The notes under the pieces were generated by a model. It did not search any database, was not told the origin of the DNA, and was given only the letters and a program-made list of their open reading frames with translations. From Balneolaceae bacterium (GTDB lineage: Bacteria > Bacteroidota > Rhodothermia > Balneolales > Balneolaceae), in assembly GCA_006969905.1 (NCBI GenBank), contig CP030887.1, positions 2,152,001 through 2,216,000 of the forward strand: 64,000 nucleotides of DNA, written 5' to 3'. Shown here piece after piece: positions 44,260 through 54,192 of this stretch; position 1 is the first letter of the stretch, and each line of letters starts with the position of its first letter. The position numbers and the translations under genes are program-made.

Positions 44260-47200
44260 TTGTATATAAAACAAAGAGTTGTTTTAAGGTTGGTAAAATA
44301 CTCTCAAACAGTTTTTTCTCTTTTCAAGTTTATCGGTTTTGTGCTGTTTGCTATGACTATACCCAAAAACGGATACGCACAGGACATGGATGCGCCGGTT
44401 GATACATTAAACGTTATACCGGATTCTGCATTGGCAGGGATAAAATTCTTTTACCCTGGCGGGCAAAAAAGAACAGCTTTACTGAGTAATCAAAAGAAGG
44501 GGAATATTTATTTATTATTAGAGAATCAAATCCGAACTACCATCAAATGGGATTCTGCCAATACTTTCAAGATTGAGAAGTCTTTATTTGGATATTCTAC
44601 CTTTATTCCATCCGTTTTAGACAGGGAAAGCTATATTGCCTTAAAGAGAGAGGAACAAAAAAGATCAATACGCACAGAGTTAATTGAAGAAGGTAAAGCA
44701 CAGCAGGAACAGGGCAGGGGCTTACTGGATTTTAAGATAAAAGTACCCGGAGGAGAGCGCTCTGCATTTACGACCATTTTTGGTAAACCCGAAGTAAATC
44801 TTAGGGTAAATGGTACTGCTAATATGAATGTTGGTGCTTCAATCCAGAATGTTGAAGACACCAACCGCCCACCGGATCAATGGAGGCGGGTTGATCCTAC
44901 CTTTAACCAAAATCTACAATTGAATATACAGGGTACAATAGGTGATAAACTTACTATTGCAACTGATTGGGATACTGAACGGCAATTTGATTTCCAGAAT
45001 AGATTGAAGATTCGTTATGAAGGTTATGAAGACGAGATCATCAAATCCATCGAAATGGGTAATGTGTCCATGGAGACAGGGAACTCATTGGTTAGGGGTG
45101 GCGGGGCTCTTTTTGGAATAAAAGCTGTGTCAGAACTTGGCCCGCTGAAATTAACTTCTGTTGTTTCCCAGCAAAATGGCCAGAGCAATTCCCAAACTAT
45201 CTCCGGAGGATCGCAAGAGTTGTTCTTTGAATTACGACCTGCCGATTACGATGATGATCAACACTTTTTTGTAGATTTCTATAACCGTCAGGAGTTTGAA
45301 GGTAATCTGTCAAACCCAACATTACCGGGTATTGCCTATCAAATTGAAGAAATCAGGGTTTGGATAGAAGACACGCAAATAAGTACAGAATCTGATGCAG
45401 TACAGGCACTGGCAATGCTGGATCTTGGAGTGGTTGATAATGGAGATGGTACATACGGCTTTCCAAATACTGAACTAGATGATATTAATGATGCAAAGCT
45501 TGCTGAACTAAGATCTGAAAACAATATTGATGTGGAAGAGCTGCAACTTCCAAGCGGTATATATCAAAACAGTTATTATCGCCTGCTTGATCCCGATCAA
45601 TACGCAATCGATAAAAACCTGGGGATTATAAGTTTAAACAGAAGGGTGGGAAACCAGTCTTCTTTGGCAGTTTCTTTTACTTATAGAACATCAGACGGGC
45701 AGCAAGTTCAGGTTGGAGATATTAATGCCAATTCCGGTGGCTACACGTATTTAAAACTACTCAGGCCAAGGGATCTTGACCCTGCAAGAATCGATTGGCT
45801 GCTTACATTAAGAAATATCTATACGCTTGGGGTTTCGGGTGTAGAGCAAGATGGGTTTAACTTTGAAATTGAAGTAACCCGGGATAATATTTCGAGAACA
45901 AGAATTGAAGGTAGAGGCCCAACTTTACTCCAGGATTTGGGATTGGACAGATTGAACTCTAATGGTTCGATTGGTTCAGATAACATCATTGATTTTGATC
46001 AAAGTGCTATGGTTTTTAACCCGAATACGGGTAAAATCATGTTTCCATACCTGGAGCCCTTTGGTGATCGCATAGATTCTCTTGTAAGTGATCTTCCTAC
46101 CGATCAGTCTACACTTATTTTTAGCGAGTTGTACGATGATAAAGTTATTGAAACCCAGCAAAACTCTAAGAATAACTTTTTTAAGATCAATGGCTCTTCT
46201 AAAGGTGGCGTATCCTCTACATTTTTTCTAGGTGAGTTAGTAGAAGGTTCGGTAAAGGTATTCGCAAATGGTGTAGAGTTAACGGAAGGTAGTGACTATG
46301 AAGTGGATTACTCTTTTGGAATGATTTCCATTTTAAATGATAGGTATATCGCGCGCGGTCAGGATTTACGTATAGAGTATGAGAACAACCAGTTTATAGC
46401 CATCGGCCAAAAAAACTTTACAGGGGTAAGAGCAGAATACACAGTTAACAGAGACATAAGCATTGGGAGTACATACTTCAGGTTAAACGAACAGCCCTTA
46501 AGTGATAAAATAAGAATTGGTAACGAGCCTATTAATAACACGGTTCTGGGTTTTGATGCAAATGCCCGGTTTGATACCCCATGGCTTACAAGAGCCATAG
46601 ATAAAATTCCACTTCTTCAAACTAAGGAAGCATCCAATATCAGTTTTAGTGGAGAATTTGCTCAATTGAGGCCAGGTGTAGCACAAACTAATGCAGTAAG
46701 AGATGCCATAGATAATAATGAATTATTCGGCGATGAAGAGCAGGGGCTTGTATTTATAGATGATTTTGAAGGCTCGGAATATACCATACCTTTTGACTTT
46801 GCCAGCCGCTGGTTCTTACCGTCTCCACCGGCAGCAGTACCCGGTTATGCCCCTGATGAATCTCATTTCCAGCCTGATGGGGGAGATCCCAGCAGTGCTA
46901 CAACGGATAAAGTAGCTCGGGCTGATTTAAGAGCCCAGTTTTCCTGGTACGAAGTTCCCAGAAATATTGAGAACATTTTGGGAAACGTGGTTAGAACTGA
47001 TGAAGCGTCCATTGTGAGATTGACTGACGTATTTAGGGGCCGGCAAACCATTGAGCAGGACAACAGGATTATCCCTCTTGATATATATTACAATCCACTA
47101 GAAAGAGGGCCTTATAATTACAACCTGGACTTAAAAGAAGTTCTGGAAAACACACCTGAAAGAATGTGGGGGGGTATGACAGCACCCTTACCACCCGGGC

Positions 47201-50200
47201 AGCAGGATTTAGTACAGAATAACATTGAGTTTTTGGAATTTTGGGTTCAAAGCATTTTACCGGATGGCCAAAGCCCGGAAGGATTGGAGGAAGACTATGC
47301 GGGTAAAATTTACATTGACCTGGGAGTTATTTCCGAGGATGTGATTCCCAATGGTAGCCAGAATAGTGAAGATGGCCTTGCACGTGATTTGGAAAGCCTT
47401 GAGCTTGATTTAATAGACCGCTCCTATATTCCGGCAGATCCGGTTGCACCTTTGGGTGAATTCTCTAACGTGAACAGAAATTTAGAAGATGTGGGATTTG
47501 ATGGTGTTCCCAATACCAATGGATTTCAACCAAACCTTACAGAAACTCAGCTTTTTAGTGAATTTATTGAAAAGATGCGAACAGACTATGGAGAAGAAAG
47601 CGAAGAGTTTCAGAAGATTGTTGCAGACCCCTCAAATGATGATTATGTGTTTTATGGAGAGTCTATAGTAGACGATTTAAAACTTCATGAGAGATTTCAC
47701 CGGCTGAGAGGATATTACGATGGTAACACCCCGGTTGCTGGAGGCAATGATAAATTGGCTGTTACGCTAAAACCTGATAACGAGGCATTGATAACACCTT
47801 CCAGTATTCAGCCCAATAATGCTTACTATCAATATGAAATCAATTACAATCCTGCAAAGCCATCCGACCTGGAAATAGGTTCGCCGGGTACTTTTATTAT
47901 TGATAAGGTTGACAGAGGGAGTCAAACCACTACCTGGAGATTAATTCGGATACCTATTACTGAGTTTACAAGACAAGTGGGCAATATAAACGGCTTCAGA
48001 AATATTACTCATATGCGGATATGGATGTCTGGGTATAAGAAGCCTTTTACCCTACGTTTTGCTACCCTTGAATTTTTGGGCAGCCAATGGAGGAAGGTTG
48101 AAGAAATTACCGAAGCACGTACTTCTAATGCTGAATTTAAAATATCCACTATCAATATTGAAGAGAATGCAAGCCGGGAACCTATCCCATATCGCCAACC
48201 TGAAGGGTCCATTCGGGCTATTAACAGGGGGGCACAAATTCAATCGCTGGCAAATGAGCAATCACTGGTTTTAGATGTTGAAGACCTTGAAGCCGGTCAA
48301 ATTCAAATGGTAAAGAGAGTATATCCGAATGGGCTTAATTTTCTTAATTACTCTAATGTACGCATGTTTGTGCACGGAGAAGGATTTGATGAACGGGGAG
48401 AAGCGGAATTGGTAATCCGTTTTGGCAGTGATTTAGAGAATGATTTTTATGAATACCGACAGCCTGTTACTCCTTCTGATCCGGACTATCCCTATGGGGA
48501 TTTTGACCCAAATGAAAGAGGGCGACTAAATGAGGATGCAGCCCAGGTATGGCTGTATGAAGAAAACAGCATGAATATTGTTATTTCGGCATTTAATGTA
48601 TTAAAACAGGCAAGGGACCGGGCAGGAGAAGATCCCGGAGAACTATTTGAGAGGAATGGTTTAATAGGTGAAGAGGGGGCTCCGGGGGCAGTTTTGGCAA
48701 TGCGCGGTAATCCTTCCTTAGATCGTATTACAGAACTGGCAATAGGGATAAAGAATCCGTATGAGCAGGGAGTACCCGGAGTAGGCCGACCAGTTATAAA
48801 TGCCCAATTTTGGGTCAATGAGTTACGTGTATCAGGATTCGATAATGAGAATGGCTGGGCAGCAAATGCAAAAGCCAGCTTCAAACTGGCTGATTTTGCT
48901 ACAGTAAATACCAATCTTACTCGGCAAACCACTGGTTTTGGTGGGATTGAATCAAGACTTGGGGAACGGAGCATGTCTGATGATTTGGGCTATTCAGTAA
49001 GCTCTACGGTAAATCTTCATAAGCTTGTACCAGATAGATATGGGTGGAGTTTCCCGGTAACAGTATCGACCAGAAAAACGACTTCTACTCCACGGTTTTT
49101 ACCGGATCAGGGCGACATCCGGTTAGATGATTTTATAGATGCTGTTAACATTGATGAAACGCTAACAGAAGCTGAAAAGGAAAGAACTATTGATCAGAAA
49201 ATATCTGACATCCAAACGATTACTGAAAATTACTCTCTCAATATTTCGAATATTTCGAAAAGAAACTCAAAAAGTAAATTAGCAGAATATACTTTGGATA
49301 ATACCCGGTTGAGCTATGTTTATAATCAGGGATATGCACGAAACCCACGTTTAGACTTTCAGAATAACTGGAATTACACGGCCGGTATCAGTTACAATTT
49401 GAGTTTTAAAAATGTGAAACTTTTCAGGCCGTTCAAGTTTACAGAATCTGTACCGGGCCTGAATTTGCTTTCCGGTTTACGATTAGGCTATATGCCTACC
49501 AGTATCAGTGCAAATGCATCATTGGCTCGAAATTACAGGGAAAGTCGACAGGCTTTGTTAGGCTCCGATGAGAAACTGCGCCTTGATCAGAACCATTTAT
49601 TAACACAAAAGTCCTCTTTTGGAATAAACTATAATCTTACTCCTTCCATCACAACTTCATTTAGGTCGAATACCAGCTTTGACCTTACACAGGCAGGGCA
49701 AAAACCATCAGGCAATACAGGAGTGGACAGTCTCACTTTCGATGTGATTCCAACTTTTGAGGTACTTGATGGAGTACTGTTCGATACACTTACCGCCCGG
49801 CGCTCCAGTTATTCAGAGACTTTTTCAGCTAGCTGGAGGCCACGGTTAAACAGGATAAAGTCCTTGGATTGGATGACTTATTCAGCCTCCTATGGGGGTG
49901 GTTTTCAATGGATAAACAGTGGTGAAGGCACGGGTTTGGGAGCAAGGGTTTCGAACAGTTTCCAGCTTGATAATTCTTTCAAATTTGATACTGATAAATT
50001 GATTAAGAAAATTGGTTTTGTAGAAAAGTTGCGTAAAAAAGATGCTGATGAAGAGAGGGCAAGAACACAGAGGAAAAGAAATGCAGAGAGGGATACTACA
50101 AAAACCCCTCCCGATTTGATAGGTGGAGCTCAATTTTATGGAAGAAAGGTTTTGTTGGGATTATTTAGTATGCGTAGCATAGACCTTTCTTACAAAAAGA

Positions 50201-51510
50201 ATAAATCCTCGGGGCAGGCCGGTTACGATGGGGACGCACCAATATACTATGCGTTTAACGATCCGGGTTCTCAACGCATATCTCCAAATATCGGATACAG
50301 AATGGGTTTAACAGAGAGGATTTCAAGAGATCAACTGATTGGTTCAAATAATACAAATCAGGCTATAGGATTGGGGGTTAATAATTCTTATTCCGACAAT
50401 ATAACATGGGGAACTCAACTCAATTTGTTTAAGAATATTACGATTGACCTTGATTGGTCAACCCGGTGGGATGAAAGGAGAACAGAAAATCTGACGCTGA
50501 CGATAGATGATGAATTTACATCCATCGCTACAGCTTCAGGAGATATAAGTTCCTCTGTTTGGTCATTTGGTAACGGCTATGAGCAATTATTTAAATCGCA
50601 GCTTTCTGCTGCTTTTGCAGATTTGGATGGGAGTACCATTAATGATGAAACCGGTAATAATGATGGGAAAACAGTACTTGAAAGGGTTAGTTTACAGCAA
50701 GACTTTAGAACAAGCTATTTGGGAGGTAATGCCAATGCAATAGGCAGGAAGGGGTTCACTCCCATACCAAAGCCCAGCTGGAGAGTAACGTGGCAGGGAA
50801 TAGAAAAGCTGATTCCTTTTATTGGAGATAAAATAAGCCGTGCTTCCTTAACGCATGGTTACAGAGGATCATACAGGTTGGGCTGGCAATTAAATACCCA
50901 GGCAGGTACAGAAATTTCCCAAACTGTGGGTTCATTTACGGTTATCAGTACACCTGATGAGTTTGAGCCATCAACGATATCGATTGATCAAAGATTCAGC
51001 CCTTTGGTTCAGCTTAATCTTACATGGAAGTCAAACCTGCGAACAAACTTGGGATACGAGACAAGTACCATTACCAGCTTAACAATGTCTAGTAATACAA
51101 TTTCAGAACGAAAATCACGGGGCTTTAAATTCAATATCAACTATACATTCAGGAAAGTGAGAATTCCGATTTTCCCGAAGTTAAAGAACAATATAGATTT
51201 TGCATTGAGCGGTACCTTTAGTGAAGACTCCGATCAGAATTTTGTTCTTCCTAATGATCTTAACCGGGCTTTGAAGGAAGTGGGGGAGAAAGGTACCGAT
51301 GTGGATCAATACGACTTTATCCCGACACAGGAAACAGGGCAGCAGCGATTTAATGGCAGCCTGGTTATTGGGTACAGAATTTCCGCAAATATGAATTCTA
51401 ATTTTGAGTACACATATAACAGGGTAATACCTACCAATGGATCAACAATCCCTCCAAGAACCAATCAGGAGATCAGGTTCAATATCCGGATTGCTATTCG
51501 TTCAAGATAG
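44260..51510 (+). CDS. sprA: SprA/Sov, outer-membrane translocon of the type IX secretion system
   Basis: 2416 residues, the size of Flavobacterium SprA (about 2400), the giant 36-strand barrel that carries T9SS cargo across the outer membrane. Family features: LDFKIKVPGGERSAFTTIFG and RVNGTANMNVGASIQN early, IGDKLTIATDWDTERQFDFQN, the VFIDDFEGSEYTIPFDFASRW plug-region motif (in parts), NNIEFLEFWVQ, and long beta-rich tracts to the terminal Arg-rich RFNIRIAIRSR. The start is uncertain: the TTG at 44260 or the TTG at 44290 both give a signal peptide ending NGYAQ, and neither has a clear ribosome-binding site. The end overlaps lnt by 17 bp. Its cargo in this window includes the DUF1501 protein. 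Confidence 0.95.
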   Translation: MYIKQRVVLRLVKYSQTVFSLFKFIGFVLFAMTIPKNGYAQDMDAPVDTLNVIPDSALAGIKFFYPGGQKRTALLSNQKKGNIYLLLENQIRTTIKWDSANTFKIEKSLFGYSTFIPSVLDRESYIALKREEQKRSIRTELIEEGKAQQEQGRGLLDFKIKVPGGERSAFTTIFGKPEVNLRVNGTANMNVGASIQNVEDTNRPPDQWRRVDPTFNQNLQLNIQGTIGDKLTIATDWDTERQFDFQNRLKIRYEGYEDEIIKSIEMGNVSMETGNSLVRGGGALFGIKAVSELGPLKLTSVVSQQNGQSNSQTISGGSQELFFELRPADYDDDQHFFVDFYNRQEFEGNLSNPTLPGIAYQIEEIRVWIEDTQISTESDAVQALAMLDLGVVDNGDGTYGFPNTELDDINDAKLAELRSENNIDVEELQLPSGIYQNSYYRLLDPDQYAIDKNLGIISLNRRVGNQSSLAVSFTYRTSDGQQVQVGDINANSGGYTYLKLLRPRDLDPARIDWLLTLRNIYTLGVSGVEQDGFNFEIEVTRDNISRTRIEGRGPTLLQDLGLDRLNSNGSIGSDNIIDFDQSAMVFNPNTGKIMFPYLEPFGDRIDSLVSDLPTDQSTLIFSELYDDKVIETQQNSKNNFFKINGSSKGGVSSTFFLGELVEGSVKVFANGVELTEGSDYEVDYSFGMISILNDRYIARGQDLRIEYENNQFIAIGQKNFTGVRAEYTVNRDISIGSTYFRLNEQPLSDKIRIGNEPINNTVLGFDANARFDTPWLTRAIDKIPLLQTKEASNISFSGEFAQLRPGVAQTNAVRDAIDNNELFGDEEQGLVFIDDFEGSEYTIPFDFASRWFLPSPPAAVPGYAPDESHFQPDGGDPSSATTDKVARADLRAQFSWYEVPRNIENILGNVVRTDEASIVRLTDVFRGRQTIEQDNRIIPLDIYYNPLERGPYNYNLDLKEVLENTPERMWGGMTAPLPPGQQDLVQNNIEFLEFWVQSILPDGQSPEGLEEDYAGKIYIDLGVISEDVIPNGSQNSEDGLARDLESLELDLIDRSYIPADPVAPLGEFSNVNRNLEDVGFDGVPNTNGFQPNLTETQLFSEFIEKMRTDYGEESEEFQKIVADPSNDDYVFYGESIVDDLKLHERFHRLRGYYDGNTPVAGGNDKLAVTLKPDNEALITPSSIQPNNAYYQYEINYNPAKPSDLEIGSPGTFIIDKVDRGSQTTTWRLIRIPITEFTRQVGNINGFRNITHMRIWMSGYKKPFTLRFATLEFLGSQWRKVEEITEARTSNAEFKISTINIEENASREPIPYRQPEGSIRAINRGAQIQSLANEQSLVLDVEDLEAGQIQMVKRVYPNGLNFLNYSNVRMFVHGEGFDERGEAELVIRFGSDLENDFYEYRQPVTPSDPDYPYGDFDPNERGRLNEDAAQVWLYEENSMNIVISAFNVLKQARDRAGEDPGELFERNGLIGEEGAPGAVLAMRGNPSLDRITELAIGIKNPYEQGVPGVGRPVINAQFWVNELRVSGFDNENGWAANAKASFKLADFATVNTNLTRQTTGFGGIESRLGERSMSDDLGYSVSSTVNLHKLVPDRYGWSFPVTVSTRKTTSTPRFLPDQGDIRLDDFIDAVNIDETLTEAEKERTIDQKISDIQTITENYSLNISNISKRNSKSKLAEYTLDNTRLSYVYNQGYARNPRLDFQNNWNYTAGISYNLSFKNVKLFRPFKFTESVPGLNLLSGLRLGYMPTSISANASLARNYRESRQALLGSDEKLRLDQNHLLTQKSSFGINYNLTPSITTSFRSNTSFDLTQAGQKPSGNTGVDSLTFDVIPTFEVLDGVLFDTLTARRSSYSETFSASWRPRLNRIKSLDWMTYSASYGGGFQWINSGEGTGLGARVSNSFQLDNSFKFDTDKLIKKIGFVEKLRKKDADEERARTQRKRNAERDTTKTPPDLIGGAQFYGRKVLLGLFSMRSIDLSYKKNKSSGQAGYDGDAPIYYAFNDPGSQRISPNIGYRMGLTERISRDQLIGSNNTNQAIGLGVNNSYSDNITWGTQLNLFKNITIDLDWSTRWDERRTENLTLTIDDEFTSIATASGDISSSVWSFGNGYEQLFKSQLSAAFADLDGSTINDETGNNDGKTVLERVSLQQDFRTSYLGGNANAIGRKGFTPIPKPSWRVTWQGIEKLIPFIGDKISRASLTHGYRGSYRLGWQLNTQAGTEISQTVGSFTVISTPDEFEPSTISIDQRFSPLVQLNLTWKSNLRTNLGYETSTITSLTMSSNTISERKSRGFKFNINYTFRKVRIPIFPKLKNNIDFALSGTFSEDSDQNFVLPNDLNRALKEVGEKGTDVDQYDFIPTQETGQQRFNGSLVIGYRISANMNSNFEYTYNRVIPTNGSTIPPRTNQEIRFNIRIAIRSR

Positions 51511-53059
51511 TCTCTTCTTTTTTAAAACGGGCAAATACCCATCCTGCAACAACAAAAATCAGCAACAGGTATGAAAGCCAGTCTCCAAATTTAGTGTAAG
51601 GTGTTTTAGAGTCTTTATTAGGCACTGAAAAAGCGAAACCTGTCCGTACCCAGTAATCTGTTTTTTCAAATATTCGTCCATTGGGGTCAATGATTCCTGA
51701 TATACCATTATTAGCGCTTCGCACAATCCATCGGTCAAATTCAATAGCACGCAGGCGGGCATAGGCAAAGTGCTGATGATGGCCACTGGTATTTCCCCAC
51801 CAGCCATCGTTCGTAATTATAGTAATAAAATCTACTCCCTCGTTTACAAAATCCCGGTTCCAATCAGGATAAACAGAGTCATAACACACAAGGCCGCCTG
51901 TTACAAACTGGTTAGTGGCAATAACGGTGGGTTCTGTTCCTTTACCAAAACCTGCTATTTTTCCCCAGTTAACCCATTCGAAAACGTCTATTGCAGTTAA
52001 AAATCCTAAGAATGGAACCCTTTCAACTATTGGCACCAGGTTTGCTTTTTTATAATAAGTAACGGTTCCGGCATCATCCACATATAAACTCGAATTGAAA
52101 ATATTATAAGCTTGTCCCCTGTAAACACCGCGGTATAAATCAGGTTCTTCCCCTTCTGGGTATAACTCAAAAAGGCCTGTACCGATTATGAATGATTTAT
52201 TCCAGGTTTTAGCTGAATCAGCAACCCGGCTTACGGTTTGGGAGTTTATGAGAACAGAGCCATCAATAGCATTTTCCGGCCAAACAATAAGTTCTGTTTG
52301 CGACGTGATGGTTTGGGTTGTTAAGCTAAAAAGGCTGTCCAGAACTTCGGGCAATCCACTCATTCCTCCATAGTCCTGGTAAGAATCATGATTAGGTTGA
52401 ATTACAGCTACCTCAGTTTTATCAGAGTCAGAAAAATATTCTGCATCAGAAGAGCTCCAATAGTGGATCAACGATAAGCCAGGGAGAACAAGCAAACAAG
52501 CAGTAGCATATATGGATAAGCGCTTGCTCTTTGTTCGAATGGCCTGGTAACTTAAAGCTGCTGTGGTAATTGCCCAAAAGCTAATTCCTAAATGTCCTGT
52601 AATCGAGATGTACTGAATGATGCTGACCTGTTTAGACCAGGCATTGGCTATGGTTAACCACGGCCATGCCAAATCCCAGTTGTGATGTAAGTATTCATAA
52701 CTCGTCCAGGCCGCTGCCTGAAGAAATCCAATGATTACCGGGGTTTTGATTTTTTGAAGAAAGTAACGGCCAAAAATCAGGGGGATAGTCATCAACACAC
52801 TGTTTGCAAGAATGGCTGCAATACCTGCGTAAGAGCTTGCCATCATTAACCAGTAGGTCGTAATCAAATTCCAAAGCACAAAACCGGGATAGGCAAAATA
52901 TGCCAGTTGCTTATTTGAGTCACTAATTTCTGCCAGGCGAAAGAATAGGATGAAAGCAGGAATACTTAAGAAAGACAGGTTAACAGGAGGGAAACTCAGC
53001 CCAAGCAAAAAACCTGCTGCCAATGAAAGTCCCCATTTATTATTCCAGAAATTATTCAT
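51494..53059 (-). CDS. lnt: Apolipoprotein N-acyltransferase
   Basis: 521 residues: about seven N-terminal membrane helices (1-205) then a nitrilase-like periplasmic domain (about 225-485) with the triad Glu in ELIVWPENAIDG, Lys in YYKKANLVPIVE and Cys in GGLVCYDSVYP, plus NDGWWGNTSGHHQHFAYARLRA (given here in part: NDGWWGNTSGHHQHFAYARL). It adds the third acyl chain to lipoproteins, of which this window encodes several. It overlaps rsmI by 4 bp and sprA by 17 bp convergently. Confidence 0.94.
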   Translation of the reverse strand: MNNFWNNKWGLSLAAGFLLGLSFPPVNLSFLSIPAFILFFRLAEISDSNKQLAYFAYPGFVLWNLITTYWLMMASSYAGIAAILANSVLMTIPLIFGRYFLQKIKTPVIIGFLQAAAWTSYEYLHHNWDLAWPWLTIANAWSKQVSIIQYISITGHLGISFWAITTAALSYQAIRTKSKRLSIYATACLLVLPGLSLIHYWSSSDAEYFSDSDKTEVAVIQPNHDSYQDYGGMSGLPEVLDSLFSLTTQTITSQTELIVWPENAIDGSVLINSQTVSRVADSAKTWNKSFIIGTGLFELYPEGEEPDLYRGVYRGQAYNIFNSSLYVDDAGTVTYYKKANLVPIVERVPFLGFLTAIDVFEWVNWGKIAGFGKGTEPTVIATNQFVTGGLVCYDSVYPDWNRDFVNEGVDFITIITNDGWWGNTSGHHQHFAYARLRAIEFDRWIVRSANNGISGIIDPNGRIFEKTDYWVRTGFAFSVPNKDSKTPYTKFGDWLSYLLLIFVVAGWVFARFKKEETILNE

Positions 53060-53739
53060 TCACTGTATCCTTTTCCTGAAACTACAACGGCAATTTCACC
53101 TTTAATACTGTTTCGGGATTCATAGTCCTGCAGTAAATCGTTAATGGTTCCCCGGTTTACTTCTTCGAATTTCTTGGTTAGCTCACGCGCAATGGCTGCG
53201 ATTCTATGCTCTCCAAAATACTCTTTTAACTCCTTGAGTAATTTTACAATTCGGTGAGGGCTTTCATAAAAAATCATAGTTCGTTCTTCATCAGTTAAAG
53301 CCAAAAGTTTTTTTTGCCGTCCTTTTTTATGGGGTAAAAAACCTTCAAAAGTATATCGGTCGCTTGGTAATCCGCTTGCTATCAAAGCGGTAGTGGCGGC
53401 ATCAGGTCCGGGGATAACAATCACATCAAATCCTTCTTTCTTGATGGCTCTTATAGCCAAAAAACCGGGATCAGAAATGCCGGGCATTCCTGCATCACTA
53501 ATCAAAGCAACACTTTGGTTACCTCTGAGGATATTCAGAATATGCTCAACTTTGGAATGTTCATTATGCTGGTGAAACGAAAAAACAGGCGTATTAATTT
53601 TAAAGGCAGTGAGCAATTTACCGGATGTACGAGTATCTTCGCAGGCGATGTAATCTACTGATTGCAAAACCTCGACTGCCCGGGGAGAGAAATCACCAAG
53701 ATTACCTATAGGAGTTGCAACGATATAAAAAACGGACAC
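53056..53739 (-). CDS. rsmI: 16S rRNA (cytidine(1402)-2'-O)-methyltransferase
   Basis: 227 residues from the GTG at 53737-53739 (VSVFYIVATPIGNLGD), which matches the family's N-terminus; the ORF is open to a GTG at 53793, but those 18 extra residues contain a TATCTTTG promoter-like box. Tetrapyrrole-methylase fold: CEDTRTSGKLL, ALISDAGMPGISDPG, VIPGPDAATTALIASGLP, FYESPHRI and ARELTKKFEE. It methylates C1402 in 16S rRNA. The stop overlaps lnt by 4 bp, forming rsmI-lnt. Confidence 0.93.
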   Translation of the reverse strand: MSVFYIVATPIGNLGDFSPRAVEVLQSVDYIACEDTRTSGKLLTAFKINTPVFSFHQHNEHSKVEHILNILRGNQSVALISDAGMPGISDPGFLAIRAIKKEGFDVIVIPGPDAATTALIASGLPSDRYTFEGFLPHKKGRQKKLLALTDEERTMIFYESPHRIVKLLKELKEYFGEHRIAAIARELTKKFEEVNRGTINDLLQDYESRNSIKGEIAVVVSGKGYSE

Positions 53740-53760
53740 AGATTGTGAATTTGGTTCGCC

Positions 53761-53768
53761 CAAAGATA
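53761..53768 (-). promoter_or_regulatory. TATCTTTG -7 promoter box for rsmI-lnt
   Basis: A perfect match to the Bacteroidota TAnnTTTG element on the minus strand, placed so that transcription would begin about 15 bases before the GTG at 53739. No clear TTG -33 element accompanies it. Confidence 0.4.
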
Positions 53769-53808
53769 CAAGCATTCCATTATTAAGAAACACTAAAGAC
53801 GATTGAAA

Positions 53809-54189
53809 ATGAAATTTAAGCCATCAGGACTAAATCACATCACTATAAGAGTAAACAGAATTGATGCATCTAAAGAGTTTTACGGAGATATATTAGGCCT
53901 GGAATTGGTGCGCACTATGGGCCAGAGCATGGCGGTATACAACATTGGTAATGGAGATACTTTGGTGATAGTAGAAGCAGAAACCAGTTATGATCCAACA
54001 TCCAGAGACTTCAGGGTTGACCATTTCGGTTTCTACGTTGAATCTCCCGAGCAAGTAGATGAACTGGCTTCCTACTTCCGCGATAAAGAAGTTACCATTA
54101 TGAGTGGCCCTGCTAACCGGAAAAAAGGGCGGTTTTTATTTGTAGCTGACCCTGACGGGAATATGATTGAATTCTTCTATGAAGAGTGA
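53809..54189 (+). CDS. VOC (glyoxalase/dioxygenase fold) family protein
   Basis: 126 residues from the ATG at 53809 (MKFKPSGLNHITIRV); a TTG two codons earlier is equally in frame. Two beta-alpha-beta-beta-beta modules of the vicinal oxygen chelate fold are visible. Metal-ligand positions are His in LNHITIRV, His in VDHFGFYV and Glu in NMIEFFYEE, with the family's DPDGN turn just before. Family members include glyoxalase I, dioxygenases and antibiotic-resistance proteins, so the substrate cannot be assigned. Divergent from rsmI and convergent with the LCIB-like gene (3 bp between ends). Confidence 0.85.
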   Translation: MKFKPSGLNHITIRVNRIDASKEFYGDILGLELVRTMGQSMAVYNIGNGDTLVIVEAETSYDPTSRDFRVDHFGFYVESPEQVDELASYFRDKEVTIMSGPANRKKGRFLFVADPDGNMIEFFYEE

Positions 54190-54192
54190 TGC

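Noticed and set aside
48492-48974. 160-codon minus-strand frame within sprA
   Set aside because: Ser/Pro-rich shadow of the sprA coding sequence, no family signature.
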